From an uncultured Veillonellaceae bacterium (GTDB lineage: Bacteria > Bacillota > Negativicutes > Veillonellales > Negativicoccaceae): DNA of 18,076 nucleotides. The stretch covers positions 1-18,076 of the forward strand of contig CABTYA010000012.1 in assembly GCA_902488965.1 (NCBI GenBank), written 5' to 3'. The first letter of the stretch is position 1, and each line of letters starts with the position of its first letter. The notes below the pieces were generated by a model. That model searched no databases and was not told the DNA's origin. It saw nothing but the letters and a program-made list of their open reading frames with translations. A program made the position numbers and the translations under genes. Below, piece after piece: positions 6,252 to 13,854 of the stretch.

Positions 6252-7543
6252 AACGAGTCATAACAGCCGGAGTGATGGCGGTCGTCGCGGGACTGATGCC
6301 GCTGCAGGCGGCGGATATATTGGCGGGAATGGCATCGCCCGAAGTGTCGATTGTGGCGCCGGACTTGCGCAGTGCGCAAAAAGTCCGGCAGATGGCGGGC
6401 AACAGTAATGAGACCTTGCTGGCGGCTTACGGCGCATTGACGGCCTATGCCTCCGAGACGGACGGTGTGGCGGAGCGGACGCTGCGGGAGGCGGGCTGGT
6501 CGCTGGAACGGGTAACGACACCGCACGCCCGCTTTCTGGTGGGCTCTTATCGCAACGATGCGGAGCTGACCGGCATGGTGGCGATTGCGGGGACCGAACG
6601 CAAGGTCGACGTGTCGCTGAATTTACGCAGCGACTTGGTACCGCTGCTGGGCACGGGCGAGGGGCGCGTGCATGAGGGGTATCAGCGGATTGCCGAAGAG
6701 GTAATGCAGTCACCGCAAGTGCGCGGGCTGATGGCGTCTCATCCTCAGCGTGTGATTGTGACGGGGCACAGCTTGGGCGGCGCGGTCGCCAATATGGTCG
6801 GTGTATGCTGGGCGGACGAGGGCGCGGTGACGCGCGAGCAGCTTCGGATTATTACTTTTGCCGCACCCGATATGGGGGATAAGGAGACCTTGGAACGGTT
6901 GGGGACGTATCCTGCCGTGAACTATGTCATGTATGCCGATATCATCCCGAATCTGATTCACTGGCTGGGCAAAGGTTACGGGGCGAATCCGAACGATATC
7001 CAATGGGATACGCATACGCCGCCGATTCAGCTGCCGCATGCGATGGTGCGTTTTTTGGACGAGGCATGGTACCAATCGGCATTGACCTTCCCGACGTCGT
7101 TGCAGGTACCGCGGACGAGTGATGTCTATGTCGCCGCTCCGGAACTTGCGGAAAAAATGTCGATGTCCGACAAGTTGCGGCGGGCATATCGGGCGGCGGC
7201 CATTCGGAGTGTCCGCTTGCCGCAGGATGCGCATGTTTATCGGGAGTATCGGCCGCAAGGACTGGCGGAGGCGCGCCGACAGGCGCGGGCACTGGGCGCT
7301 AAGGAACTGATTTGGTTGCCGCTGGCGGTGCATCCCGATAAGGAAGATCCGTTGCGTACGTACGGATTGCAGGTGTCGGTTGTCCGCTATGATGTGGCGA
7401 GCGGCGAGGTGCGTTCTTGGGAGAGCCGTGTGTTGACACAGGGACGCTATACGCTGTTTCCGCTGCTGCATGCCTACCTGCGCGGTGCGTTGGCCGAACC
7501 GGCACCCGTGCTGCTCTCGGCCGATGCCGATCGGGGAGTATGA
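6248..7543 (+). CDS. Exported class 3 (alpha/beta-hydrolase) lipase-like protein
   Basis: A 431-residue protein with an N-terminal signal peptide (basic MKR, hydrophobic VITAGVMAVVAGLM, probable cleavage after LQA near residue 21), so it should leave the cytoplasm. Residues about 90-275 match the Lipase_3 fold: IAGTE (113-117) at the oxyanion position, VHEGYQ (141-146), the nucleophile elbow GHSLGG with Ser175, YADIIPN with Asp231 as the acid, and LPHAMVRF with His264 as the base. The triad looks complete, so hydrolysis of a lipid or other ester is expected, with the substrate unknown. Residues about 285-431 form an unrecognised extra domain with RTYGLQVSVVRYDVASGEVRSWESRVL. The start overlaps the preceding stop by four bases, so the two are co-translated. 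The stop TGA forms part of an extended -10 promoter for holB. Confidence 0.88.
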   Translation: MKRVITAGVMAVVAGLMPLQAADILAGMASPEVSIVAPDLRSAQKVRQMAGNSNETLLAAYGALTAYASETDGVAERTLREAGWSLERVTTPHARFLVGSYRNDAELTGMVAIAGTERKVDVSLNLRSDLVPLLGTGEGRVHEGYQRIAEEVMQSPQVRGLMASHPQRVIVTGHSLGGAVANMVGVCWADEGAVTREQLRIITFAAPDMGDKETLERLGTYPAVNYVMYADIIPNLIHWLGKGYGANPNDIQWDTHTPPIQLPHAMVRFLDEAWYQSALTFPTSLQVPRTSDVYVAAPELAEKMSMSDKLRRAYRAAAIRSVRLPQDAHVYREYRPQGLAEARRQARALGAKELIWLPLAVHPDKEDPLRTYGLQVSVVRYDVASGEVRSWESRVLTQGRYTLFPLLHAYLRGALAEPAPVLLSADADRGV

Positions 7544-7549
7544 TATAAT
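7541..7549 (+). promoter_or_regulatory. Extended -10 promoter for the holB-tatD operon
   Basis: TGATATAAT (7541-7549) is a perfect extended -10 element (TGnTATAAT), and its TGA is the stop codon of the lipase gene. No good -35 hexamer is seen at 16-18 bp. Transcription would start near 7556, about 14 bases before the holB ATG. Confidence 0.6.
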
Positions 7550-7569
7550 AAAGGAATCGAGACGGATAA

Positions 7570-8604
7570 ATGCTGACAATTTCAAGCCAATTACCGCCGG
7601 AACCGCATGTGTATGAGGCGCTGTCTTCCCGCTATGATGCCGGGACGCTCTCTCATGCCGTGCTGTTGATCGGGGAAGACGGATTGGGCGGACCGGAGAC
7701 GGCGGTCGCATTGGCCGAGACGAAAACGGGGCTGTCCGCCCGTGAAGACATTGCCGCATGGGAACCGGAATGGAATAAAAAAGATCAATCCACTTGGATG
7801 TGGGCGAAGGCCGGACGGATTTATTATGTGCGGCCGGGGCCGTCGGGGATTTTGACGGATCAGGTCGGCCGCTTGCAGGACGCATTGACAACGCAGTCAC
7901 AGGAAGACCGCTGGATCATCATTCGGCAGGCAGATCAATTGCGTGTGGAAGCGGCCAACCGCCTGCTCAAGACGCTGGAAGAACCGGCGCCGCATGTGTT
8001 TTTCCTGTTGACGGCAGGGGCGCGTGAGGGAGTGCTTCCCACCATTTTGTCTCGAACGACGCAGTATCCGCTCCGGGTACGTACTCGGGAGGAGTTTGCC
8101 GCATTGGGGCGCGCCGGCTTTTTCCCGCCGTCGCCGACGGATGAAGAGACGTTGTATCACATCAGCGGCGGCAATGCGGGAATGGCGTTGTCGCTGGCCG
8201 CGCAAGGGACGGAATTGATCCACGAGGCAAAGGCGTTTTGGCTGCGGCTGACGGACAGCCGCACGTGCTATTGCGACGGCGTGCAGGCGGCCGCCAAGTG
8301 GGACCGTGAATATGCGGTGCTGTTGTTACGCTGGCTGACGGTCATCGTGCGCGATATTTTGTGGTACCGGGTGGGCGGTGATCCGAACCGTATCCGTTGT
8401 CGGTGGCTGGCGGCGGATTTGCCGCGTTTGGCGCAATTGTGGTCGGAAGACGCATTGCTCCGCGCGGAGGAGATTTTGCTTGAAGCGATGCATGCGCATC
8501 GGTTGAACCTGTCCGTCAAGTTGATTGCGGATATGGTATTGCTGCGATTGGCGGCATTGCCGAAGGGGGAAATGAATGCAGACGGTGGTAGGCGTCCGTT
8601 TTAA
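7570..8604 (+). CDS. holB: DNA polymerase III subunit delta' (clamp loader)
   Basis: Delta' is the rigid arm of the clamp loader that places the beta clamp on DNA. The 344-residue protein has the typical core: SHAVLLIGEDGLG (28-40, a degenerate P-loop as expected for delta'), QEDRWIIIRQADQLRVEAANRLLKTLEEP (111-139) and LLTAGAREGVLPTILSRTTQ (146-165), followed by a helical C-terminal domain. Oddities: the four-Cys zinc module usually found after the P-loop is missing, replaced by a Cys-free stretch with several Trp (about 50-90), and the family SRC motif is SRT. The ATG at 7570 lacks a strong ribosome site (AAGGA is about 14 bases upstream). It overlaps ricT by 29 bases, matching the holB-yaaT order of Bacillus. 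Confidence 0.9.
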   Translation: MLTISSQLPPEPHVYEALSSRYDAGTLSHAVLLIGEDGLGGPETAVALAETKTGLSAREDIAAWEPEWNKKDQSTWMWAKAGRIYYVRPGPSGILTDQVGRLQDALTTQSQEDRWIIIRQADQLRVEAANRLLKTLEEPAPHVFFLLTAGAREGVLPTILSRTTQYPLRVRTREEFAALGRAGFFPPSPTDEETLYHISGGNAGMALSLAAQGTELIHEAKAFWLRLTDSRTCYCDGVQAAAKWDREYAVLLLRWLTVIVRDILWYRVGGDPNRIRCRWLAADLPRLAQLWSEDALLRAEEILLEAMHAHRLNLSVKLIADMVLLRLAALPKGEMNADGGRRPF

Positions 8605-9418
8605 GCGGGCGGGTAAAATATATTATTTCGATCCGCGAGGATTGGCGGCACAGGCGGATGACAATGTCATCGTCGAAACCGCACGCGGTTTGGAATACGG
8701 ACGGATTGTCGTCGGGCCCAAGCGTGTGCACACCAAAGAAGTGACGCAACCGCTCAAGCCGATCCTGCGGATGGCGACAGCGTCGGATGCGGTACAGCTG
8801 GCCGAAAACAAGGAACGCGAGATTACGGCACTGGCGATTTGCAAAGAGAAAATCCAAAAGCATCGCTTGCCGATGAAGCTGATTACCGCGGAATATACAT
8901 TCGATTTAAAAAAGGTCGTGTTTTTCTTCACGGCGGACGGTCGTGTCGATTTTCGAGAATTGGTGCGCGATCTGGCGGCGACATTTCGTACGCGAATCGA
9001 ACTGCGCCAAGTCGGCGTGCGCGACGAGGCCAAGGAGCTGAACGGAATCGGTCCGTGCGGGCGGCCGCTGTGTTGCGCCAATTGGATGGCCGAGTTTGAT
9101 TCGGTGTCGATACGAATGGCCAAAACGCAGGGATTGTCGCTCAACCCGGCGAAAGTGTCCGGATTGTGCGGCCGTTTGATGTGTTGTTTGCGGTATGAAA
9201 ACGACCAATATAAGAAAGGCGGAGACCTTTGCAAGGATTGTGCCTGCCCGCATAAAAAGAAGCGGACGCCGGCACCGCAAGTCGGGCAAAAGGTGAAAGT
9301 CGAAGGCCGTGTCGGGACGATTTCCGTCATCAACACCAACAAACGCACCGTCCAGGTAGAGTTGGCGGATCAGCGGCAGGTGGAGATGACATGGACGGAG
9401 TTGGGCAAGCGTGAGTGA
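8576..9418 (+). CDS. ricT: PSP1-domain regulatory iron-sulfur protein RicT (YaaT)
   Basis: RicT partners RicA and RicF (YmcA, YlbF) in the Bacillus Y-complex, which steers RNase Y-dependent mRNA processing and carries Fe-S clusters. The 280-residue protein contains the PSP1 region with VDFRELVRDLAATFRTRIELRQVGVRDEAK (124-153), then GPCGRPLCC (159-167), SGLCGRLMCCLRYE (195-208) and CKDCACP (219-225). Nine cysteines in total (161, 166, 167, 198, 203, 204, 219, 222, 224) fit cluster binding. A basic C-terminal tail with a small beta domain follows. The start ATG 8576, preceded by AAGGGGGA (8563-8570), lies inside the end of holB. No RicA or RicF gene, and no yabA (which follows yaaT in Bacillus), is in the window. 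Confidence 0.95.
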   Translation: MQTVVGVRFKRAGKIYYFDPRGLAAQADDNVIVETARGLEYGRIVVGPKRVHTKEVTQPLKPILRMATASDAVQLAENKEREITALAICKEKIQKHRLPMKLITAEYTFDLKKVVFFFTADGRVDFRELVRDLAATFRTRIELRQVGVRDEAKELNGIGPCGRPLCCANWMAEFDSVSIRMAKTQGLSLNPAKVSGLCGRLMCCLRYENDQYKKGGDLCKDCACPHKKKRTPAPQVGQKVKVEGRVGTISVINTNKRTVQVELADQRQVEMTWTELGKRE

Positions 9419-10169
9419 CCCTTCGAATTTTGAGTTGCATGCGGGCGAACGTCTTGATGATTTGTATCATGGCGGCATGCGCATGATTCAGCACCCGGAG
9501 GTGTTTTGTTTTTCGGTCGACGCGATTTTACTCGCGGATTTCGTCACCTTGAAGCACGGGGAACGCGTGTGGGACTTGGGCACGGGAACCGGCGTGTTGC
9601 CGCTGCTCATGACGGCACGTGAAGACATCCATGCAACGGCGGTGGAAATCAATCCTTTGGCGGCCGACTTGGCCCGGCGTAATTTTGCGGGCAACGGCTG
9701 TACCGACCGCATCACGTTGCGACAGGAAGATTATCGGCAGTACCGCAGTGCGTTTCCGTTCGACGCGGCGGATGTGGTCGTCGTCAATCCGCCCTATATG
9801 CCGGTGACGGCGGGGGTCGGTAATCGGTATGCGGCGGTGAACGCGGCCCGCCACGAAGTCACCGCGACCAAGGACGACGTACTGGCCGCGGCGGTGCATC
9901 TGCTGCGCTACGGCGGCCGGCTCGCCGTAGTTCAGCGGGCGGATCGGGCGGTCGAGTGGATGTGCGCAATGGAAGCGCTGCATCTGCGGGTCAAGCGGCT
10001 GCGCTGGGTGCATACCTATGTCGACCGCCCGGCCAAAATGGTGCTGATGGAAGCACGGTGGCACGGGAACGCCGGGACGGAAATTTTACCGCCGCTGGTG
10101 TTGTATCGTGCACCGCAAGTGTATACGGATGAAGTGCTTGCGATGTACGGGAAGAAGGAGCTATTGTGA
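9411..10169 (+). CDS. tRNA1(Val) A37 N6-methyltransferase family protein (YabB-like)
   Basis: A 252-residue class I AdoMet methyltransferase of the TrmN6/YfiC-YabB type. It shows HPEVFCFSVDAILLADF near the N-terminus, motif I DLGTGTG (55-61), an acidic loop AVEINPLAADLARRN and catalytic NPPY (126-129), as expected for N6-adenine methylation of tRNA position 37. The position between ricT and rsmI matches yabB in Bacillus, which supports this over a DNA or protein-glutamine methylase. The start is GTG 9411, overlapping the ricT stop by eight bases; the conserved reading begins soon after it and no ATG lies closer than the Met of GGMRM. The stop overlaps the rsmI GTG start by four bases. Substrate is inferred from family and context. 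Confidence 0.9.
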   Translation: MSDPSNFELHAGERLDDLYHGGMRMIQHPEVFCFSVDAILLADFVTLKHGERVWDLGTGTGVLPLLMTAREDIHATAVEINPLAADLARRNFAGNGCTDRITLRQEDYRQYRSAFPFDAADVVVVNPPYMPVTAGVGNRYAAVNAARHEVTATKDDVLAAAVHLLRYGGRLAVVQRADRAVEWMCAMEALHLRVKRLRWVHTYVDRPAKMVLMEARWHGNAGTEILPPLVLYRAPQVYTDEVLAMYGKKELL

Positions 10170-11014
10170 AAGGGACGCTGTACTTGGTACCGACGCCGAT
10201 CGGTAATCTGGCGGATATGACCTACCGCGGAGTCGAGGTATTGCGCAATGCGGATGCGATTGCTTGCGAAGACACGCGGCGTACCGCCTTGCTGTGTACG
10301 CATTACAATATCCATACGCCGCTCATTTCCTATCATGAACATAATAAAGAGAAAGCCGCACCGGCATTGATTGCGCGGCTGGAGGCGGGCGAATCGGTCG
10401 CGGTTGTCAGTGATGCGGGCATGCCGGCGATTGCCGACCCGGGCAGCGATTTGGTCGCGCGCTGGTTGGCGCAAGACGGTGAGGTGACGGCATTGCCGGG
10501 GGCGAATGCGGGCTTGACCGCGCTCATCGCGTCGGGACTTTCCGCGCAAGAGTTTCATTTTATCGGCTTTTTACCGCGGACGGCGGCGAAGCGTGACGAG
10601 ATGCTGCACCGGCAGGCGGAAGATACCGCCACGCAGATTCTCTACGAAGCGCCGCATCGGCTGGCGGAGACCTTACAGGCCGTACAGGCGGTGTGGGGCG
10701 ATCGACGGGCGGTACTGGCGCGGGAATTGACGAAAAAATTTGAGACGTATTATCGCGGTCGACTGGGAGAACTTCTCACGACGGATACGGTGCAATCTCC
10801 GCGCGGCGAGTATGTCGTCCTGGTGGAAGGATCGATGCCGGCGGAGGAAACGCCGCTCGCGCCGTCGGAGTGGCCGCATGCCGTCCGCAGTGAGATGGTA
10901 CGCGGCAAGTCATATAAGGAAGCGTGCCGCAAAGTAGCAGGGCTTGCGGGCGTATCGCGCCGGGATGTGTACGGATACTGTTTGGATAAGATGGAGACAA
11001 GGGAGGACATATGA
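10166..11014 (+). CDS. rsmI: 16S rRNA C1402 2'-O-methyltransferase
   Basis: RsmI methylates the ribose of C1402 in the decoding centre of 16S rRNA. The 282-residue protein carries all hallmarks of this tetrapyrrole-methylase-like fold: LVPTPIGNL (7-15), EDTR (35-38), ISYHEHN (54-60), SDAGMPAIADPG (82-93) and the LPGANAG loop, with the small helical C-terminal domain SYKEACRKVAGLAGVSRRDVYGYCL. The start is GTG 10166, preceded by AAGAAGGAG (10152-10160) and overlapping the upstream stop. The end overlaps the metG start in ATGATG. Assignment is secure. Confidence 0.98.
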   Translation: MKGTLYLVPTPIGNLADMTYRGVEVLRNADAIACEDTRRTALLCTHYNIHTPLISYHEHNKEKAAPALIARLEAGESVAVVSDAGMPAIADPGSDLVARWLAQDGEVTALPGANAGLTALIASGLSAQEFHFIGFLPRTAAKRDEMLHRQAEDTATQILYEAPHRLAETLQAVQAVWGDRRAVLARELTKKFETYYRGRLGELLTTDTVQSPRGEYVVLVEGSMPAEETPLAPSEWPHAVRSEMVRGKSYKEACRKVAGLAGVSRRDVYGYCLDKMETREDI

Positions 11015-12966
11015 TGGCTGCCGAACAACAAAGCCGCAAATTTTATATTACGACACCGATTTATTATCCGAGTGCCAAACTGCATGTCGGACATACGTAT
11101 TGCACGACGCTCGCCGATGTGGCGGCACGGTATCATCGTCTGCGCGGCGATGACGTCTTTTTCCTGACGGGATCGGACGAACACGGGCTGAAAATTCAGC
11201 AAAAGGCCGAGGAGCAAGGGATTACTCCGTTGGAATATGTCACTCCGATTGTGGACGGATTCAAAAACTTGTGGGCGAAACTGAACATCAGCAACGATGA
11301 TTTTATTCGGACGACGGAAGAACGTCATCGCAAAGTCGTACAGGACGTGTTCCAAAAGCTGTACGACAAAGGCGATATTTATAAATCGGAATATGAAGGC
11401 TGGTACTGTGTGCCGGATGAGACCTATTGGCCGGAAAACAAACTGACGGAAGAACATGTCTGCCCCGATTGCAAGCGGGAATTGATTCGCGTCAAAGAAG
11501 AAAGTTATTTCTTCCGGTTGAGCAAATATGCGGATCAGTGGCTACAATTTATTGAAGAACATCCCGACTTTATTCAGCCCGAATCGCGTCGCAATGAAAT
11601 GGTTTCGTTTGTCAAATCGGGACTTGAAGATTTGAGCGTGTCGCGGGCCAAATTTGACTGGGGGATTCCCGTACCATTTGATCCCTCGCACGTCATTTAC
11701 GTGTGGATCGATGCACTCAGCAATTATCTCGTACCGATCGGCTACGGGGCGGATGAAGAACGCTTTGCGAAGTATTGGCCGTCGGATTGCCACTTGGTCG
11801 GCAAGGAAATCTTGCGTTTTCACACGATCATTTGGCCGATGATTTTGATGAGCTTAGGATTGCCGCTGCCGAAGAAGGTCTACGGGCACGGCTGGCTCGT
11901 CGTGGAAGGCGAGAAAATGAGTAAGTCGCTGGGCAATGTTGTTGATCCGATTCCGCTGATTGAGGAGTTCGGCGCGGATGCGCTTCGGTATTTCCTGACG
12001 ACGGATATTATGCTCGGGCAAGACGGCAACTTCAGTCGGCGGCGACTCATGCAGAAAATCAACTCCGACTTGGCGAACGATTTGGGAAATCTGCTGCACC
12101 GTACGCTGACGATGGTGGAAAAATACCGTGGCGGTCGTGTATCGGCATCGACGGAAACGGTATCGGCCTCCATTGCGGTGGCACTGAAAGAGAATGCGGA
12201 TCTGGCGGAAACGACACGCCGGGAATATGAAACGGCGATGGAGAAGATGGCATTCAACACGGCGTTTCGTGATGTGTGGACGTATGTTCGTGCGTTGAAT
12301 AAGTTGATTGATGTGACGGCGCCGTGGACACTGGCCAAAGAAGAAGCAACCGCGGATTTGGATGCGGTACTGTACCGCTTGCTGAGCGGCTTGCGCGAAG
12401 TGGCGGTATTGGTCGAGCCGGTGATTCCGACGGCGGCGCGGACGATGTGGACGGAATTGGGGCTGGACGGGGTCCAGTCGTTGTCACTGGGGCAGCTGGA
12501 GACGGCGTTCCCGGACGGCGTACAGGTGCATAAGGGCGAGCCGCTGTTCCCGCGGTATGACCTCGAAGAGGAGCAGCCCGCACCGGCGAAAAAGGATACG
12601 AAACCGATCCAGCCGGCAGCAACGGCCAAGGCGGAGGAAGCAATACCGGAAATCGGTATTGATGAGTTTCAGCGCGCCCGGTTGCGGGTGGCCGAGGTTA
12701 TTGCCTGCGAAAAGGTAAAGAATGCGGATAAATTGCTGCATCTGACCGTATCGCTCGGAACGGAGATGCGCAGCGTTGTCAGCGGGATTGCCGCTTATTA
12801 TGCGCCGGAAGATCTGATCGGCAAACATGTCATTATGGTGACGAATCTTAAACCCGTCAAGTTGCGCGGGGTATTGTCGCAGGGGATGGTGTTGGCGGCC
12901 GTTCACGGCGACCGGTTGGAATTGCCGTTCGTGCCCGGACTGCCGGCGGGAAGTCAGGTGAGATAA
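11011..12966 (+). CDS. metG: Methionyl-tRNA synthetase with C-terminal tRNA-binding domain
   Basis: MetRS charges tRNA-Met. The 651-residue protein has the class I HIGH-type motif LHVGH (24-28), TGSDEHG (53-59), KMSKS (303-306 region, GEKMSKSLGN), an anticodon-binding helical domain (about 350-515), a linker rich in Ala, Pro and Lys, and an EMAP/Trbp111-type tRNA-binding domain (about 547-651) with RVAEVIACEKVKNADKLL and MVTNLKPVKLRGVLSQGM. The connective peptide carries Cys133-Val-Pro-Asp136 and Cys151-Pro-Asp-Cys154: three Cys plus an Asp where a fourth Cys would complete a zinc knuckle. Two ATGs (11011, 11014) follow GGGAGG (11001-11006). No T-box leader is possible because the gene overlaps rsmI. 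Confidence 0.99.
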   Translation: MMAAEQQSRKFYITTPIYYPSAKLHVGHTYCTTLADVAARYHRLRGDDVFFLTGSDEHGLKIQQKAEEQGITPLEYVTPIVDGFKNLWAKLNISNDDFIRTTEERHRKVVQDVFQKLYDKGDIYKSEYEGWYCVPDETYWPENKLTEEHVCPDCKRELIRVKEESYFFRLSKYADQWLQFIEEHPDFIQPESRRNEMVSFVKSGLEDLSVSRAKFDWGIPVPFDPSHVIYVWIDALSNYLVPIGYGADEERFAKYWPSDCHLVGKEILRFHTIIWPMILMSLGLPLPKKVYGHGWLVVEGEKMSKSLGNVVDPIPLIEEFGADALRYFLTTDIMLGQDGNFSRRRLMQKINSDLANDLGNLLHRTLTMVEKYRGGRVSASTETVSASIAVALKENADLAETTRREYETAMEKMAFNTAFRDVWTYVRALNKLIDVTAPWTLAKEEATADLDAVLYRLLSGLREVAVLVEPVIPTAARTMWTELGLDGVQSLSLGQLETAFPDGVQVHKGEPLFPRYDLEEEQPAPAKKDTKPIQPAATAKAEEAIPEIGIDEFQRARLRVAEVIACEKVKNADKLLHLTVSLGTEMRSVVSGIAAYYAPEDLIGKHVIMVTNLKPVKLRGVLSQGMVLAAVHGDRLELPFVPGLPAGSQVR

Positions 12967-13733
12967 TGCTGTTCGATACGCATGCGCATTTATACGATGA
13001 AAAATTTCAGTATGATCGGGACGAGATGTTGGCGCATATTTTTGAAACGGTGGAATACGTCGTCGTTCCGGGGGAAGACATCGCCACATCGGCGGCGGCG
13101 TTGGCACTGGCGCAAGCGCATCCGCAGCTGTACTGTGCGGTCGGATTCCATCCGCATTTGGCCAAGGATATGACGGAGGAAGACTTTGCGCAATTGGAAA
13201 ACTGGACGGCGACGGAAGACAAGGTGGTCGCAGTCGGTGAAATCGGGCTGGACTATTATTACGACAACAGCCCGCGTGAGGTGCAGAAGGACGTGTTTAC
13301 ACGGCAGATTCGTCTGGCGAAAGAGCGCCGGTTGCCGGTCATTATTCACGATCGTGAGGCGCACGGAGACGTGATGGATATCTTGCGGGAAGAACGCGAC
13401 ACTTCGTTGTTCGGTATTCTGCATTGTTACAGCGGCAGCTATGAAATGGCGACAGAGTTGATCGACATGGGATTTTATATTTCATTCGCCGGCCCCGTCG
13501 TTTTCCCCAAGAGTACGAAACTGAAAGATGTCGCGGCGCGATTGCCGTTGGAGAAACTCCTGATCGAAACGGACAGCCCCTACTTGACGCCGCCGCCGTA
13601 TCGCGGCCGACGCAACGACCCGTCACGAGTGTACTATGTTGCGGAGGAACTCGCGCGCTTGCATGATGTGCCCGTCGACGAGGTGATTCGCATCACCAAT
13701 GCGAATGCCAAAGCGGTCTACGGCATCTCGTGA
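12966..13733 (+). CDS. tatD: TatD-family metal-dependent hydrolase
   Basis: A 255-residue TIM-barrel amidohydrolase-type DNase/deoxyribonuclease-like protein. Metal ligands by family position are all present: His6 and His8 in DTHAHL, Glu92 in GEIGLDYYYD, His128 in IIHDREAH, His153 in LHCYSG, and Asp203 in IETDSPYL. The C-terminal PPPYRGRRNDPSRV motif is typical. Members degrade DNA or trim RNA 3' ends; the physiological substrate here is unknown. The start overlaps the metG stop (TAATG) with AGGTGA at 12956-12961. The metG-tatD neighbourhood is the same in Bacillus (yabD/dayD). It is the last gene of the six-gene chain. Confidence 0.97.
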   Translation: MLFDTHAHLYDEKFQYDRDEMLAHIFETVEYVVVPGEDIATSAAALALAQAHPQLYCAVGFHPHLAKDMTEEDFAQLENWTATEDKVVAVGEIGLDYYYDNSPREVQKDVFTRQIRLAKERRLPVIIHDREAHGDVMDILREERDTSLFGILHCYSGSYEMATELIDMGFYISFAGPVVFPKSTKLKDVAARLPLEKLLIETDSPYLTPPPYRGRRNDPSRVYYVAEELARLHDVPVDEVIRITNANAKAVYGIS

Positions 13734-13787
13734 TAAGGGCGTCTGCTCGGGCAGCATCGCCGCAGGAGAAATACCATAATGAGGTTG

Positions 13788-13815
13788 AACGTGCGCTGGC
13801 GGAGCGCACGTTTTT
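13788..13815 (+). terminator. Rho-independent terminator after tatD
   Basis: Perfect 10-bp stem AACGTGCGCT (13788-13797) / AGCGCACGTT (13803-13812), loop GGCGG, T tract to 13815. It closes the holB-tatD chain. Confidence 0.94.
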
Positions 13816-13818
13816 CTG

Positions 13819-13827
13819 TGTTACAAT
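13819..13827 (+). promoter_or_regulatory. Extended -10 promoter for trmK-nif3
   Basis: TGTTACAAT (13819-13827) fits TGn followed by a -10 hexamer with one mismatch. It begins four bases after the T tract of the tatD terminator and 28 bases before the trmK ATG. A -35 element, if any, would lie inside the terminator hairpin. Confidence 0.5.
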
Positions 13828-13854
13828 GGAGAAAACGGCGAAAGGTGGAGAACG

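Noticed and set aside
6710..7900. 396-codon open frame on the minus strand
   Set aside because: It lies antisense to the lipase and holB genes, which have clear motifs. The product is rich in Arg, Pro and His with no recognisable domain, typical of shadow frames in GC-rich DNA.
11001..11014. Search for a T-box or SAM leader ahead of metG
   Set aside because: metG overlaps rsmI by four bases, leaving no untranslated leader, and no such fold was seen upstream.
13743..13758. Short inverted repeat CTGC-TCGG-GCAG after tatD
   Set aside because: A 4-bp stem without T tract; the strong terminator 30 bases later explains the end of the unit.
13779..13854. Possible small gene starting ATG 13779
   Set aside because: It runs through the tatD terminator hairpin and into trmK in another frame, without a ribosome site or recognisable product.
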